Positions 11,150 to 19,746 of a stretch of DNA of 64,000 bases are shown here, piece by piece. Made by a program: the position numbers and the translations under genes. How positions within the stretch are numbered: the stretch's first letter is position 1; every line of letters starts with the position of its first letter. The notes beneath the pieces were generated by a model. That model ran no database searches. It had not been told where the DNA came from and saw only the letters and a list, made by a program, of their open reading frames with translations. Source of the stretch: Blastococcus sp. HT6-30 (GTDB lineage Bacteria; Actinomycetota; Actinomycetes; Mycobacteriales; Geodermatophilaceae); NCBI RefSeq assembly GCF_039729015.1, contig NZ_CP155792.1, positions 2,810,001-2,874,000 on the forward strand. Reading direction: 5' to 3'.

Positions 11150-11875
11150 TTGGCCAAGGACCGCACGCCCGACAAGAGCCGAGCCACCGGCGGTGGGGCC
11201 TCGCGGGCCGGCGGCCGCGGCACGGGCGGTCGCACCCGGCCGCCGACGCAGGTCGTGGCCCAGCAGCGTCCCTGGGGACTGATCGCCGCCGCCGTCGCCG
11301 TCGTGGTGTTCGCCGCGGCCGTGATCACCTACGCCGTGGTGCAGGTGCGCGAGGCCGACGCCCTGAGGGTCGAGTCCATCGACGAGATCGCCGGCGCGCA
11401 GACCTACGAGTACGAGGGCGGCCTGCACGACGACGGCCCGATCGAGTACGAGCAGTCCCCGCCGGTGGGTGGCCCGCACGCCAACCTCTGGGCCGACTGC
11501 ACGGGCACCGTCTACGACGTCGACATCCGCCACGAGAACGCGGTCCACAGCCTCGAGCACGGCGCCGTCTGGATCACCTACAACCCCGACGAGGTGACCG
11601 ACGCCGACATCGCCACGCTCGCCGAGCTCGTCGACGGCGTGTCCTACCGGATGATGTCGCCCTACGAGGGCCAGGACGCCCCGATCAGCCTGCAGTCCTG
11701 GGGGCACCAGCTCAAGGTCGACAGCGCGGACGACGAGCGCGTCAAGCAGTTCGCCGACCTGATGACCGCCAAGGCCGGGGAGTTCCCCGAGCCGGGGGCC
11801 ACGTGCGAGAGCCCGACCTTCCTGGCCGACCCGCTCGTCGCCGAGGCCGCGTCGGCCGGGACGTCCGCGCCCTGA
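11150..11875 (+). CDS. DUF3105 membrane-anchored protein
   Basis: Protein of unknown function, 241 residues. A basic, Gly-rich cytoplasmic head of about 45 residues is followed by one transmembrane segment (roughly 46-65, [20 protein letters not shown]) and an extracellular DUF3105 domain. The conserved His cluster [20 protein letters not shown] and a single Cys pair are visible. Start is TTG at 11150-11152, preceded by GGAGAGG at 11141-11147. A -10-like TAGACT lies at 11074-11079. It precedes a DUF305 gene, a frequent actinobacterial pairing whose purpose is not known. Confidence 0.85.
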   Translation: MAKDRTPDKSRATGGGASRAGGRGTGGRTRPPTQVVAQQRPWGLIAAAVAVVVFAAAVITYAVVQVREADALRVESIDEIAGAQTYEYEGGLHDDGPIEYEQSPPVGGPHANLWADCTGTVYDVDIRHENAVHSLEHGAVWITYNPDEVTDADIATLAELVDGVSYRMMSPYEGQDAPISLQSWGHQLKVDSADDERVKQFADLMTAKAGEFPEPGATCESPTFLADPLVAEAASAGTSAP

Positions 11876-11929
11876 CGTGGCGGCGCCGTCCCCGTCCACT
11901 CCCACGCCCGCCCCGCGGAGGCAGCTCGC

Positions 11930-12604
11930 ATGACCAGCACGACAGGTGCCCGGCGTGGCAGCGCAGTGCGCACCGCCCTGCTCGCCGTCATCGCCGTCGG
12001 GCTGGTGGTGCTGGGCGGCGGGCTGGCCGTCGCCCTGGGCATCGGCCGGGACGGGACGCCGACGCCCACGGCCGACTCGGTCGACGCGGGGTTCTCGCGG
12101 GACATGTCGCGGCACCACCTCCAGGGCGTGGAGATGGCCAACCTCGTCGCCGAGCGCAGCGACGACCCGGAGGTCGAGCAGCTGGCCTTCGACATCTCCG
12201 CCACCCAGACCAACCAGGCCGGGCGCATGCAGGGCTGGCTGGCGCTGTGGGGGCTGTCCCTGTCCGGCGAGACCATGACCTGGATGGGCGAGGACGGGCA
12301 CGCCGCCCACGACATGGGTGGCGTGGGTACCGGCGCCGGCGCGCTCATGCCCGGCATGGCCACCGAGGCGGAGCTGGCCGAGCTGCGGAGCCTGTCGGGC
12401 ACCGAGTTCGACGTCGAGTTCCTCCGGCTGATGATCCGGCACCACCAGGGCGGCTTCGACATGGCCCGCTACGCGGCCGAGAACGCCGAGGTGGCGGCCG
12501 TGCGCGACCTCGCCCGGTCGATCGAGCAGTCGCAGGGCGCGGAGACGACGACGATGACCCGGATGCTCACCGCCCGGGGCGGAACGCCCCTGCCCGAGCC
12601 GTGA
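11930..12604 (+). CDS. DUF305 family secreted or membrane-anchored protein
   Basis: 224 residues. An N-terminal signal or anchor segment (around 14-38, [21 protein letters not shown]) precedes two DUF305 repeats of the four-helix, ferritin-like kind. Each repeat carries a His/Met pair: [16 protein letters not shown] and [16 protein letters not shown]. Such HH...M sets have been proposed to bind copper, but no catalytic role is established. A Met/His-rich loop (HAAHDMGG) lies between them. Start is ATG at 11930-11932 with GGAGG upstream. The gene is 54 bases after the DUF3105 gene and probably co-transcribed. Confidence 0.85.
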   Translation: MTSTTGARRGSAVRTALLAVIAVGLVVLGGGLAVALGIGRDGTPTPTADSVDAGFSRDMSRHHLQGVEMANLVAERSDDPEVEQLAFDISATQTNQAGRMQGWLALWGLSLSGETMTWMGEDGHAAHDMGGVGTGAGALMPGMATEAELAELRSLSGTEFDVEFLRLMIRHHQGGFDMARYAAENAEVAAVRDLARSIEQSQGAETTTMTRMLTARGGTPLPEP

Positions 12605-12674
12605 CGCGCGGCCCGGGAGCCGCTTCCCGGGCCGGCGCGTGGGGCTGGTAACTTCTCCCCTGCCCCACCACCGA

Positions 12675-12749
12675 GCCCCCGTAGCTCAGGGGATAGAGCA
12701 CCGCCCTCCGGAGGCGGGTGCGCAGGTTCGAATCCTGCCGGGGGCACCA
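12675..12749 (+). tRNA. tRNA-Arg (anticodon CCG)
   Basis: The acceptor arm GCCCCCG (12675-12681) pairs with CGGGGGC (12739-12745). The D stem is GCTC/GAGC, the anticodon stem CCGCC/GGCGG closes the loop CTCCGGA with anticodon CCG, and the T arm is GCAGG-TTCGAAT-CCTGC. Discriminator A is at 12746 and CCA is encoded at 12747-12749. It reads CGG codons. Confidence 0.97.
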
Positions 12750-12806
12750 CCGGGCGCTGACCGTGGAGCCTTCCGGGGGCCGACCGCCGGTCGCCGGCAC
12801 AGTGCG

Positions 12807-12850
12807 ACGAGGCCCCACGGGCCCCGACCCCGGGGATCGACGGGCCTCGT
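12807..12850 (+). terminator. Possible terminator downstream of tRNA-Arg
   Basis: ACGAGGCCC at 12807-12815 and GGGCCTCGT at 12842-12850 form a 9-bp stem around a G+C-rich loop with further internal pairing, in the 259-base gap between the tRNA and the transporter gene. A short T-run (12901-12905) lies further downstream. No coding sequence is supported in this gap. Confidence 0.4.
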
Positions 12851-13008
12851 GCGCGTTCTGCCCGTGCCACCGCGCCGCGTCCCGGCCCGCGGCGCGACCC
12901 TTTTTGCGTCCGGGGGTTTGACGTGACCGGAGTTCTGGCACCTTCCCCCCGCCGGCCCATCGCGCCCCGGTGCCTGCAGGCTGGGCGGAGCACGACGCAG
13001 GAGGTCAG

Positions 13009-14634
13009 ATGAGCACGCCAGCTGATCACTCCACCACGCTGTCCCACGAGGAGGGCCGGCGCGGCGCCTTCAGCTCGCGACGCGTCTTCATCCTCGCGGC
13101 GATCGGCTCCGCGGTCGGGCTGGGCAACATCTGGCGGTTCCCCTACGTCGCGTACGAGAACGGCGGCGGCGCCTTCCTGCTGCCCTACCTGGTGGCGCTG
13201 CTGACCGCCGGCATCCCGTTCCTGCTGCTGGACTACGCGATCGGCCACCGCCACCGCGGATCCGCGCCGCTCTCCTTCGCCCGGCTGCGCCGCGGCACCG
13301 AGGGGCTCGGCTGGTGGCAGGTGGCCATCTGCTTCGTCATCGCCGTCTACTACGCGGCGGTCATCGCCTGGGCGCTGCGCTACACCTTCTTCTCGCTCGA
13401 CCAGGCCTGGGGCGCCGACCCCGAGGCCTTCTTCTTCGGTGAGTTCCTGCAGGCCGGTGACGTCCAGGTCACCGCCGACGTGGTGCCGGGGGTGCTCGTC
13501 CCCCTGGCGCTGGTCTGGCTGGCCGTCCTCGTGATCATGGCCCTCGGCGTCCAGCGGGGCATCGGGGTGACCTCGCTGGTCCTGATCCCGGTGCTGGTGC
13601 TCGCCTTCAGCGCCCTCGTCGTGCAGGCGCTGCTGCTGCCGGGCGCGGGCGCGGGCCTGGACGCGCTGTTCACACCGGACTGGTCGGCGCTCACCTCAGC
13701 CCCCGTCTGGGCCGCCGCGTTCGGCCAGATCCTCTTCTCGCTGTCGGTCGGTTTCGGCATCATGATCACCTACGCGTCGTACGTCCGCCGCCGCGAGGAC
13801 ATGATCGGCTCCGGCCTCGTCGTGGGCTTCTCGAACTCCGGCTTCGAGCTGCTCGCCGGCATCGGCGTGTTCGCCGCCCTGGGCTTCATGGCCGAGGCGA
13901 GCGGGGACGCGGTCGGCGACGTGGTCGACGGCGGGATCGGCCTCGCCTTCATCGCCTTCCCGACGATCATCAGCGAGGCGCCGGCCGGCGCCCTCCTCGG
14001 CGTCCTGTTCTTCGGGTCGCTCGTCGTCGCCGGCATCACCTCGCTGATCAGCGTGATCGAGGTGGTGATCTCGGCCGTCCGCGACAAGCTCGACACGAGC
14101 CGCCTGACCGCGACCCTCGCGGTCGGCGTTCCGGCCGCGGTGCTGAGCCTGGTGCTCTTCAGCACGACGAGCGGCATCTACGTCCTCGACGTCGTCGACC
14201 ACTTCGTCAACCAGTACGGCATCCTCGTCGTGGCGCTGCTCAGCATGCTGGTCGTCGCCTGGGTGGTCCGTGCCCTGCCCGTCCTCGGCGAGCACCTCAA
14301 CGTCCACGGCCGTCCCCGGGTCGGCACCGGCTGGCGGGTCCTGACCAGCGTCGTCGCCCCGGCGGGCCTGGCCGTCGTGCTCGTCCTCGCCGTGCGGGAC
14401 GACCTCGCCGCGCCCTACGAGGACTACCCCACCTGGCTGCTGCTGGTCCTCGGCTGGCTGCTGGTCCTGGCGCTGCCGCTGGTCGGCTTCCTCCTCGCCC
14501 GGCTGCCGTGGCGCTCCGGAACCCACCTGGACGGGCCGCCACCCGGCTCCGACCCCGCGGCGCCGCTGCACGCGACCTCCGCGACGGACCCGAACCGCCC
14601 GGGAACCGGGCACGACGAGGGAGGCCGGCCATGA
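13009..14634 (+). CDS. metP: Sodium-dependent amino acid transporter (NSS family, MetP type)
   Basis: Secondary transporter of the neurotransmitter:sodium symporter (LeuT-fold) family, 541 residues with about 12 membrane segments. The first helix carries the unwound substrate/Na+ site IGSAVGLGNIWRFPYVAYEN, the strongest family signature. The C-terminal tail is hydrophilic and Pro-rich. It overlaps the next gene, a MetS-like small subunit, in ATGA. In Corynebacterium glutamicum such a pair (MetPS) imports methionine and alanine, so these are the likely substrates here. Start is ATG at 13009-13011 with AGGAGG a few bases upstream. Confidence 0.85.
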   Translation: MSTPADHSTTLSHEEGRRGAFSSRRVFILAAIGSAVGLGNIWRFPYVAYENGGGAFLLPYLVALLTAGIPFLLLDYAIGHRHRGSAPLSFARLRRGTEGLGWWQVAICFVIAVYYAAVIAWALRYTFFSLDQAWGADPEAFFFGEFLQAGDVQVTADVVPGVLVPLALVWLAVLVIMALGVQRGIGVTSLVLIPVLVLAFSALVVQALLLPGAGAGLDALFTPDWSALTSAPVWAAAFGQILFSLSVGFGIMITYASYVRRREDMIGSGLVVGFSNSGFELLAGIGVFAALGFMAEASGDAVGDVVDGGIGLAFIAFPTIISEAPAGALLGVLFFGSLVVAGITSLISVIEVVISAVRDKLDTSRLTATLAVGVPAAVLSLVLFSTTSGIYVLDVVDHFVNQYGILVVALLSMLVVAWVVRALPVLGEHLNVHGRPRVGTGWRVLTSVVAPAGLAVVLVLAVRDDLAAPYEDYPTWLLLVLGWLLVLALPLVGFLLARLPWRSGTHLDGPPPGSDPAAPLHATSATDPNRPGTGHDEGGRP

Positions 14635-14765
14635 GCGCCGAGGCGATCGCGATGATGGTGGTGGCGATGGTCGTGATCTGGGGCGGCCTCGTGCTGGCCG
14701 TCGCCAGCCTGCTGCGCCACGGAAACGTCGAGGACCGCGCCGAGAACGGGCGCCGGGACCTCTGA
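14631..14765 (+). CDS. metS: Methionine/alanine importer small subunit (MetS-like)
   Basis: A 44-residue single-span membrane protein: MSAEAIAMMVVAMVVIWGGL, more hydrophobic residues, then a charged tail ending in RRDL. It overlaps the transporter stop by four bases (ATGA) and is preceded by GAGGGAGG. Size, membrane topology and position match the small subunit needed by MetP-type NSS importers. Confidence 0.8.
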   Translation: MSAEAIAMMVVAMVVIWGGLVLAVASLLRHGNVEDRAENGRRDL

Positions 14766-14820
14766 CCCGGTGCACGGCGGCCTGCGCCGTGATGATCGGC
14801 TCGCCCGACGACTCCTGCCT

Positions 14821-15066
14821 CGGTCCTCGGCGAGGACATCGTCGGCCTGCTCGACGCCCTGGGGCTGGACCGGGTGCACCTGGTCGGCCCCTCGACGGGC
14901 GGGATGGCGCAGCTGGTCGCCATCGCGCACCCGGAGCGGGTGCGCAGCCTCACCTGGATCATGTCGACGACCGGCGCCCGGGCGCCGGTGCGCCGAACGA
15001 GGCGGCGATGGGCGTGCTCCTCGCCGCGCCGGCGACCGACCGCGAGGCGCCGTCCAGCGTGTCGTC
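14821..15066 (+). pseudogene. Remnant of an alpha/beta hydrolase, truncated and frameshifted
   Basis: One frame reads GEDIVGLLDALGLDRVHLVG, then PSTGGMAQLVAIAHPERVRS and LTWIMSTTGAR: the segment around the nucleophile elbow of RdmC-like alpha/beta hydrolases. The serine is followed by TGG rather than the usual MGG. After about position 14995 the homologous continuation (NEAAMGVLLAAPATDREAP) is in a different frame. The N-terminal strand, oxyanion region and C-terminal Asp and His are absent. Together with the flanking low-complexity DNA, this is a decayed gene between metS and the SDR gene. Confidence 0.7.
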
Positions 15067-15076
15067 GACACCTACC

Positions 15077-15124
15077 CCCCGACGGCGCTGCCTGAAGTGC
15101 CCCCGACGGCGCTGCCCGAAGTGC
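15077..15124 (+). repeat. 24-bp tandem duplication
   Basis: CCCCGACGGCGCTGCCTGAA plus GTGC at 15077-15100 is repeated at 15101-15124 with one change (CCTGAA to CCCGAA). It lies in the non-coding stretch after the hydrolase remnant. The rest of that stretch, to 15272, shows no supportable gene. Confidence 0.85.
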
Positions 15125-15272
15125 GCCGGCCCGCACAGCGGGTCACCACTGCGAACTGGGCCACCGTCGAGGTCATCGACGGTGGCAGCGCGGCGGCGGG
15201 GCGGCGGCGCTCCCGGAGCCCGACCGACTGCGACTGCACCGCCCGCCGACCGCGCCGCCGCCGGAGGCCCGC

Positions 15273-16043
15273 TCAGCTGGTGAGCATGCCGCCCTCGACC
15301 GGGATGGTGGTGCCGGTGACGTAGCCGCCGGCGTCGCTGACGAGGAAGACGAGCGCGGCGGCGAGCTCCTCGGGCTCGCCCTTGCGCCCGACGAGCACCC
15401 GGGTGAGCTGCGACTCCAGGTAGCCCTCGGGGTACTGGTCGGTCATCTCCGAGGTGAAGAAGCCCGGCGCCAGGGCGTTGACCCGGATGCCCTTGCGGCC
15501 GGTCCACTGCTGGGCCAGGTCGCGGGTCAGCCCGATGAGCCCGGCCTTGCTGGCGGCGTAGGCCGCCTGCGGCAGACCAGCGGTGGTCAGGCCGAGGACG
15601 CTGGAGATGTTGACGATCGAGCTGCCCGGCTGCATGACGCGGCCGCACGCCTGGGCCATCCAGTAGCAGCCGTTGAGGTTGACGTCGATGACCTGCCGGA
15701 ACTGCTCCGGGGTCTCCCGCGTCGCAGGCGCGGCAGTGCCCACCCCGGCGTTGTTCACCAGGACGTCGACCTTGCCGAACTCCGCCATGGCGGCGTCGAC
15801 GAGCGCCTGGCAGTCCTCCGGCCGGGAGACGTCGGTGGCCACGCTGATCGCGCGCCGGCCGGTCGCCTCCACCGCGCGCTGGGTGTCGGCCAGCCGATCG
15901 GCCCTGCGGGCACCGAGGACGACATCGCAGCCGGCCTCGGCCAGGGTCCGGGCGAAGACCGCACCCAGCCCCGAGGAGGCGCCGGTCACGATGGCGACGC
16001 GGTCGTCGAGGCGGAACAGGTCGAGGATCGTGCGGTCGGGCAT
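15273..16043 (-). CDS. SDR family NAD(P)-dependent oxidoreductase
   Basis: 256-residue short-chain dehydrogenase. The cofactor motif TGASSGLGAVFA (GxxxGxG), NNAG, the catalytic Ser (SIVNISSVLG) and YAASKAG (YxxxK) are all present. The closing segment VFLVSDAGGYVTGTTIPVEGG is typical of the FabG/3-oxoacyl reductase branch. It is transcribed away from the acyl-CoA ligase, 123 bases apart. Given the PHA-type genes opposite, a 3-ketoacyl-CoA or alcohol substrate is plausible, but the sequence does not prove it. Start ATG at 16041-16043. Confidence 0.85.
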   Translation of the reverse strand: MPDRTILDLFRLDDRVAIVTGASSGLGAVFARTLAEAGCDVVLGARRADRLADTQRAVEATGRRAISVATDVSRPEDCQALVDAAMAEFGKVDVLVNNAGVGTAAPATRETPEQFRQVIDVNLNGCYWMAQACGRVMQPGSSIVNISSVLGLTTAGLPQAAYAASKAGLIGLTRDLAQQWTGRKGIRVNALAPGFFTSEMTDQYPEGYLESQLTRVLVGRKGEPEELAAALVFLVSDAGGYVTGTTIPVEGGMLTS

Positions 16044-16166
16044 GAGTGGTGTCTCCCTCGGGGGGCGGCGGGCGGTCGCCGTCACCGTATCCGTCCTGTG
16101 CGGTACATCACCGGGTGAGCCGGGTAGGGGCCGCCGGTCCAGCCATCGGCCACAGGGAGGACGACC

Positions 16167-17669
16167 GTGACCAACCTCGCGCAGAACCTGCTCGACTCCG
16201 CCGCCGAGGGAGCCGACCGGACGGCCCTCCGGATGGACGAAGCCGAGCTGACCTACGGCCAGTTCCGCGACGCCGCCCTCCGCGTCGCCGCCTCGCTGCA
16301 GGCGCGCGGCGTGCAGCCCGGTGACCGCGTCGGGCTGGTGCTGCCGAACGTGCTGGCCTTCCCGGTCGTCTTCTACGGCGCGCTGCTCGCCGGCGCCGCG
16401 GTCGTGCCGATGAACCCGCTGCTCAAGGCCCGCGAGGTGCAGTACTTCCTCGAGGACTCCGGTGCGCGGGTCGTCGTCACGCTGGAGACCACCGCCGGCC
16501 CCGTGCGCGAGGCGGCGGACGCCGTCGGTGCCGAGGCCGTCGTGGTGGGGCCGGCCTCCCCCACCGAGCTGATGGCCGACGAGCCACTGGGCGCGCCGGT
16601 GGAGCGGTCCGACGAGGACCTGGCCGTCGTCCTCTACACCTCGGGGACGACCGGGCAGCCGAAGGGCGCCGAGCTCACCCACGCCAATCTGGGCCGGAAT
16701 GCGCTGACCACCGCCGACACGCTGGCCGAGAACACACCCGACGACGTGATCATGGGGTGCCTGCCCCTGTTCCACGTCTTCGGACTGACCTGCGGCCTGA
16801 ACACCTCCGTCCTGCGGGGGTCGCTGCTCACGCTCATCCCCCGGTTCGACGGCGCGAAGGCGCTGCAGGTGATCGAGCGCGACCGGGTGACCATCTTCGA
16901 GGGCGTCCCGACGATGTTCGCCGCGATGCTGCACTCCCCCGGCGCCGGCGAGCACGACGTGTCCAGCCTGCGGCTGTGCGTCTCCGGCGGCTCGGCCATG
17001 CCGGTGGAGATCATGCGCTCGTTCGAGGAAGGGTTCGGCTGCACGATCCTGGAGGGCTACGGCCTCAGCGAGACCTCCCCGGTCGCCTCCTTCAACCACC
17101 CGCACGCCGAGCGGAAGCCCGGTTCGATCGGAACCCCGATCCGCGGCGTGGAGATGCGCCTGGTCGACGACGACGGCAACGAGGTGGGCGCCGGCGAGGT
17201 CGGCGAGATCGCCATCCGCGGCGAGAACGTGATGCGCGGCTACTGGGCGCGGCCGGAGGAGACGGCGAAGTCGATCCCCGACGGCTGGTTCCGCACCGGT
17301 GACCTCGCCCGCACCGACGAGGACGGTTACTTCTTCATCGTCGACCGGAAGAAGGAGATGATCATCCGCGGCGGTTACAACGTCTATCCGCGGGAGATCG
17401 AGGAGGCGCTCTACGAACACCCGGCGGTGGCCGAGGTGGCCGTGGTCGGCGTCGCGCACCCCGAGCTGGGCGAGGAGGTGGCCGCTGCGGTCGCGCTCAA
17501 ACCCGGCGCCACCGCCGAGGCCGACGAGCTGCGCGAGTTCGTCAAGGCCCGGGTGGCCGCCTACAAGTACCCGCGGCACCTCTGGCTGGTCGACACGCTC
17601 CCCAAGGGGCCGACCGGGAAGATCCTGCGCCGCGCCGTGGAGGTTCCGCAGGAGGTGGGAACCCGATGA
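16167..17669 (+). CDS. Long-chain fatty acid-CoA ligase (FadD-like)
   Basis: Activates a carboxylic acid to its CoA thioester through an acyl-AMP intermediate. The 500 residues carry the AMP-binding P-loop [16 protein letters not shown], the [10 protein letters not shown] motif, the hinge/A8 region [20 protein letters not shown] and the C-terminal catalytic lysine in [12 protein letters not shown]. Start is GTG at 16167-16169 with AGGGAGG upstream. It shares ATGA with the next gene, so the ligase, the PhaE-like protein and PhaC probably form one operon. Confidence 0.88.
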   Translation: MTNLAQNLLDSAAEGADRTALRMDEAELTYGQFRDAALRVAASLQARGVQPGDRVGLVLPNVLAFPVVFYGALLAGAAVVPMNPLLKAREVQYFLEDSGARVVVTLETTAGPVREAADAVGAEAVVVGPASPTELMADEPLGAPVERSDEDLAVVLYTSGTTGQPKGAELTHANLGRNALTTADTLAENTPDDVIMGCLPLFHVFGLTCGLNTSVLRGSLLTLIPRFDGAKALQVIERDRVTIFEGVPTMFAAMLHSPGAGEHDVSSLRLCVSGGSAMPVEIMRSFEEGFGCTILEGYGLSETSPVASFNHPHAERKPGSIGTPIRGVEMRLVDDDGNEVGAGEVGEIAIRGENVMRGYWARPEETAKSIPDGWFRTGDLARTDEDGYFFIVDRKKEMIIRGGYNVYPREIEEALYEHPAVAEVAVVGVAHPELGEEVAAAVALKPGATAEADELREFVKARVAAYKYPRHLWLVDTLPKGPTGKILRRAVEVPQEVGTR

Positions 17670-18124
17670 CCCCGCCGCCGGTGCCCCGCACGCCCCCGCC
17701 GTCGCCGCCGCTGTGGCGGCAGGCGTTCGACGCCGCCGAACGGGCCGTGGCGCCCCGTGCGGAGAGCCTGGTCCGCACCGAGCACTTCGCCCTCGGCGCC
17801 GCGCTGGTCCGGCGGGCGCAGACCCTCGCCGGCCGGTCGGTGCAGGGGCTCAGCGCCCGCGCCTGGCACCTGCTCAACCTGCCCGCGGGCAGCGACATCA
17901 GCCGGCTCCGCGCGCAGATCGGCTCCCTGGACCGGGAGGTGCGCCGGTTGACCCTGCAGCTGGAGTCCGAACGGCGACGGAGCGCAGGCTCCGGGCGCAC
18001 CCGGCCAGCCACGACGACGACAACCCCGACCACGGAGGACGACGATGCCGACGGTTCCCAGCCCGCAGACGGTGCTCGATCGCGTCCGGCGGGACGTCGA
18101 GCGCAACGCCCTCCGGGCGCGTAA
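17666..18124 (+). CDS. Putative PhaE-like small subunit of class III PHA synthase
   Basis: 152 residues not resembling an enzyme: a Pro-rich N-terminus, an amphipathic helical middle (around 20-75), a coiled-coil heptad stretch near 78-105 ([20 protein letters not shown]) and a Thr/Asp/Pro-rich low-complexity tail. PhaE proteins end in a comparable coiled segment and are encoded directly next to phaC. The start overlaps the ligase stop (ATGA), and the 3' end overlaps the phaC start by 80 bases in another frame. A phasin-like granule protein is an alternative. The family is inferred mainly from position. Confidence 0.5.
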   Translation: MTPPPVPRTPPPSPPLWRQAFDAAERAVAPRAESLVRTEHFALGAALVRRAQTLAGRSVQGLSARAWHLLNLPAGSDISRLRAQIGSLDREVRRLTLQLESERRRSAGSGRTRPATTTTTPTTEDDDADGSQPADGARSRPAGRRAQRPPGA

Positions 18125-19166
18125 CGGCATCAAGATGGTCGCCGGGGTGGACCGCCCCGGAGTCGGCCTCAGCCCCAAGGACGTCGTCTGGCAGCGCGGC
18201 CGCACGCAGCTGTGGCACTACCGCAACGACGACGTGCGGTACGGGCCACCGCTGCTGATCGTCTTCAGCCTGGTCAGCCGCAGCTACATCCTCGACCTGA
18301 CCCCCGGCAACAGCTTCGTGGAGCAGCTGGTCGACGCCGGCTTCGACGTCTACATGCTCGACTGGGGAGAGCCCGACGAGCGTGATGCCGGCAACCGCCT
18401 CGAGGACTACGTCGACGACTACATCCCGGCGGGGATCGACCGCGTCCTCGAGCTTTCCGGCGCCGACGAGGTGAACCTGTTCGGCTACTGCTTCGGCGGG
18501 GACCTCGCCCTGCTCCACGCCGCGCACCACCCCGACGCCCCGCTGCGCAGCCTCACCGTGCTGGCCACCCCGGTCGACTTCCGGCGCATGGGGCCGCTGG
18601 CCGACATCTTCCGCGTCGGTGGCATGGACGTCGACTCGGTCCTCGGCCCCGACGGCAACGTCCCGCCGTCGGTGGTCGTGCAGGGCTTCCGGACGCTGAC
18701 CCCCACCTCCGAGGTGACCCGCTACGTCACGCTGTGGGAGCGGCTCTGGAACGACGACTACGTCGCGTCCTACCAGGCCATGACGGGGTGGTCGGACGAC
18801 CACGTGCCCTTCCCCGGCGCAGCCGCGCGGGAGACGGCGGAGATGCTGGTGCGGGACAACGGCATGGTCAACGACCGGCTCACCGTGGGCGGGGACCCGG
18901 TGCACCTCTCCGACATCCGGGTGCCGTTCCTCACCGTGCGGGCCAACCGCGACCACATCGTGCCGCCGGACGCGACCGCGCCGCTGATCGACCTGATCGG
19001 TTCCCCCGACAAGCACGAGCTCTGCCTGGACGCCGGCCACATGGGGCTGGTCGTCGGGCGCACCGCGGCCAAGACGACGGTGCCCAGGATCATCGACTTC
19101 GTCCGCCGGCGCAGCGATCCGCTGGACGCCGACCGCCCGACCGACACCGCGACACGGGAGGCCTGA
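18045..19166 (+). CDS. phaC: Polyhydroxyalkanoate synthase, class III PhaC type
   Basis: Polymerises 3-hydroxyacyl-CoA into storage polyester. The 373 residues match class III size. The lipase-like box GYCFGGD has the catalytic Cys at residue 149. Asp303 (in RANRDHIVPP) and His332 (in DAGHMGLVVG) complete the triad, nearly the same positions as in the Allochromatium class III enzyme. YMLDWGEPDERD is also a family signature. Start is ATG at 18045-18047 with CGGAGGA upstream. Class III enzymes need a PhaE partner, for which the preceding gene is the candidate. Confidence 0.9.
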   Translation: MPTVPSPQTVLDRVRRDVERNALRARNGIKMVAGVDRPGVGLSPKDVVWQRGRTQLWHYRNDDVRYGPPLLIVFSLVSRSYILDLTPGNSFVEQLVDAGFDVYMLDWGEPDERDAGNRLEDYVDDYIPAGIDRVLELSGADEVNLFGYCFGGDLALLHAAHHPDAPLRSLTVLATPVDFRRMGPLADIFRVGGMDVDSVLGPDGNVPPSVVVQGFRTLTPTSEVTRYVTLWERLWNDDYVASYQAMTGWSDDHVPFPGAAARETAEMLVRDNGMVNDRLTVGGDPVHLSDIRVPFLTVRANRDHIVPPDATAPLIDLIGSPDKHELCLDAGHMGLVVGRTAAKTTVPRIIDFVRRRSDPLDADRPTDTATREA

Positions 19167-19167
19167 C

Positions 19168-19710
19168 ATGACGGTGGTCGAACTCGGACCGGAGCGCTGC
19201 GACGCCTTGCTGCGCTTCTTCGGCGACCTCCCCGAGGGAGACCTCACCTTCATCGAGGAGGAGGTTACCGATCCCGACACCGTCCGCTCGTGGGTGACCG
19301 GCGCCTCCCCCGGCGGCCGCTGGGTCGCCGTCGACGGCGACGTGGTGACCGGGTACGTCGCGATCCGCCCGCTCCCGGGGTGGTCGGACCACGTCGGTGA
19401 GCTGCGGCTGGTCGTCGCACCGTCGAGCCGGGGAACCGGGCTGGGCCGGGAGCTGGCCCGTCGCGCCCTCGTCGAGGGGGTCAGGTCGGGGCTGCGCAAG
19501 ATCGTCGTCGAGGTGGTCGCCGAGCAGGGGCCGGCGCTGGCGCTCTTCAGCGACCTCGGCTTCAGCGGCGAGGCCCTGCTGCGCGACCACATCCGCGACC
19601 GCGGGGGCGAGCTGCGCGACCTGTTGGTGCTGGCGCACCACGTGTCCGACACGTGGTCGGGCATGGACACCGTCGGCATCGCCGACGAACTGGGCGCTCC
19701 GGCCGGCTGA
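19168..19710 (+). CDS. GNAT family N-acetyltransferase
   Basis: 180-residue acetyltransferase. The acetyl-CoA-binding motif A reads VVAPSSRGTGLGRELARRAL (R/QxxGxG/A), after a strand ending in GELRL. The substrate is unknown. The ATG follows the phaC stop by a single base, so it is the last gene of the ligase-phaC transcript. The link to PHA metabolism is positional only. Confidence 0.85.
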   Translation: MTVVELGPERCDALLRFFGDLPEGDLTFIEEEVTDPDTVRSWVTGASPGGRWVAVDGDVVTGYVAIRPLPGWSDHVGELRLVVAPSSRGTGLGRELARRALVEGVRSGLRKIVVEVVAEQGPALALFSDLGFSGEALLRDHIRDRGGELRDLLVLAHHVSDTWSGMDTVGIADELGAPAG

Positions 19711-19746
19711 GCGCCCCGGCGCCCGCCCACTCCGCGCGCGGTCGGC

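Noticed and set aside
12567-12941. Apparent proteins over the tRNA-Arg gene (one reading [20 protein letters not shown], one antisense reading CPRQDSNLRTRLRRAVLY)
   Set aside because: These are the well-known false translations of a tRNA-Arg gene; the cloverleaf at 12675-12749 explains the sequence.
13696-14775. Antisense frame of 359 codons opposite the sodium-coupled transporter
   Set aside because: Asp/Glu/Arg/Gln-rich shadow of a membrane protein gene; no homology features.
15273-17579. Fusion of the SDR with a 500-residue upstream part on the minus strand
   Set aside because: The upstream part is antisense to the acyl-CoA ligase and has no motif; ATG 16041-16043 starts the SDR properly.
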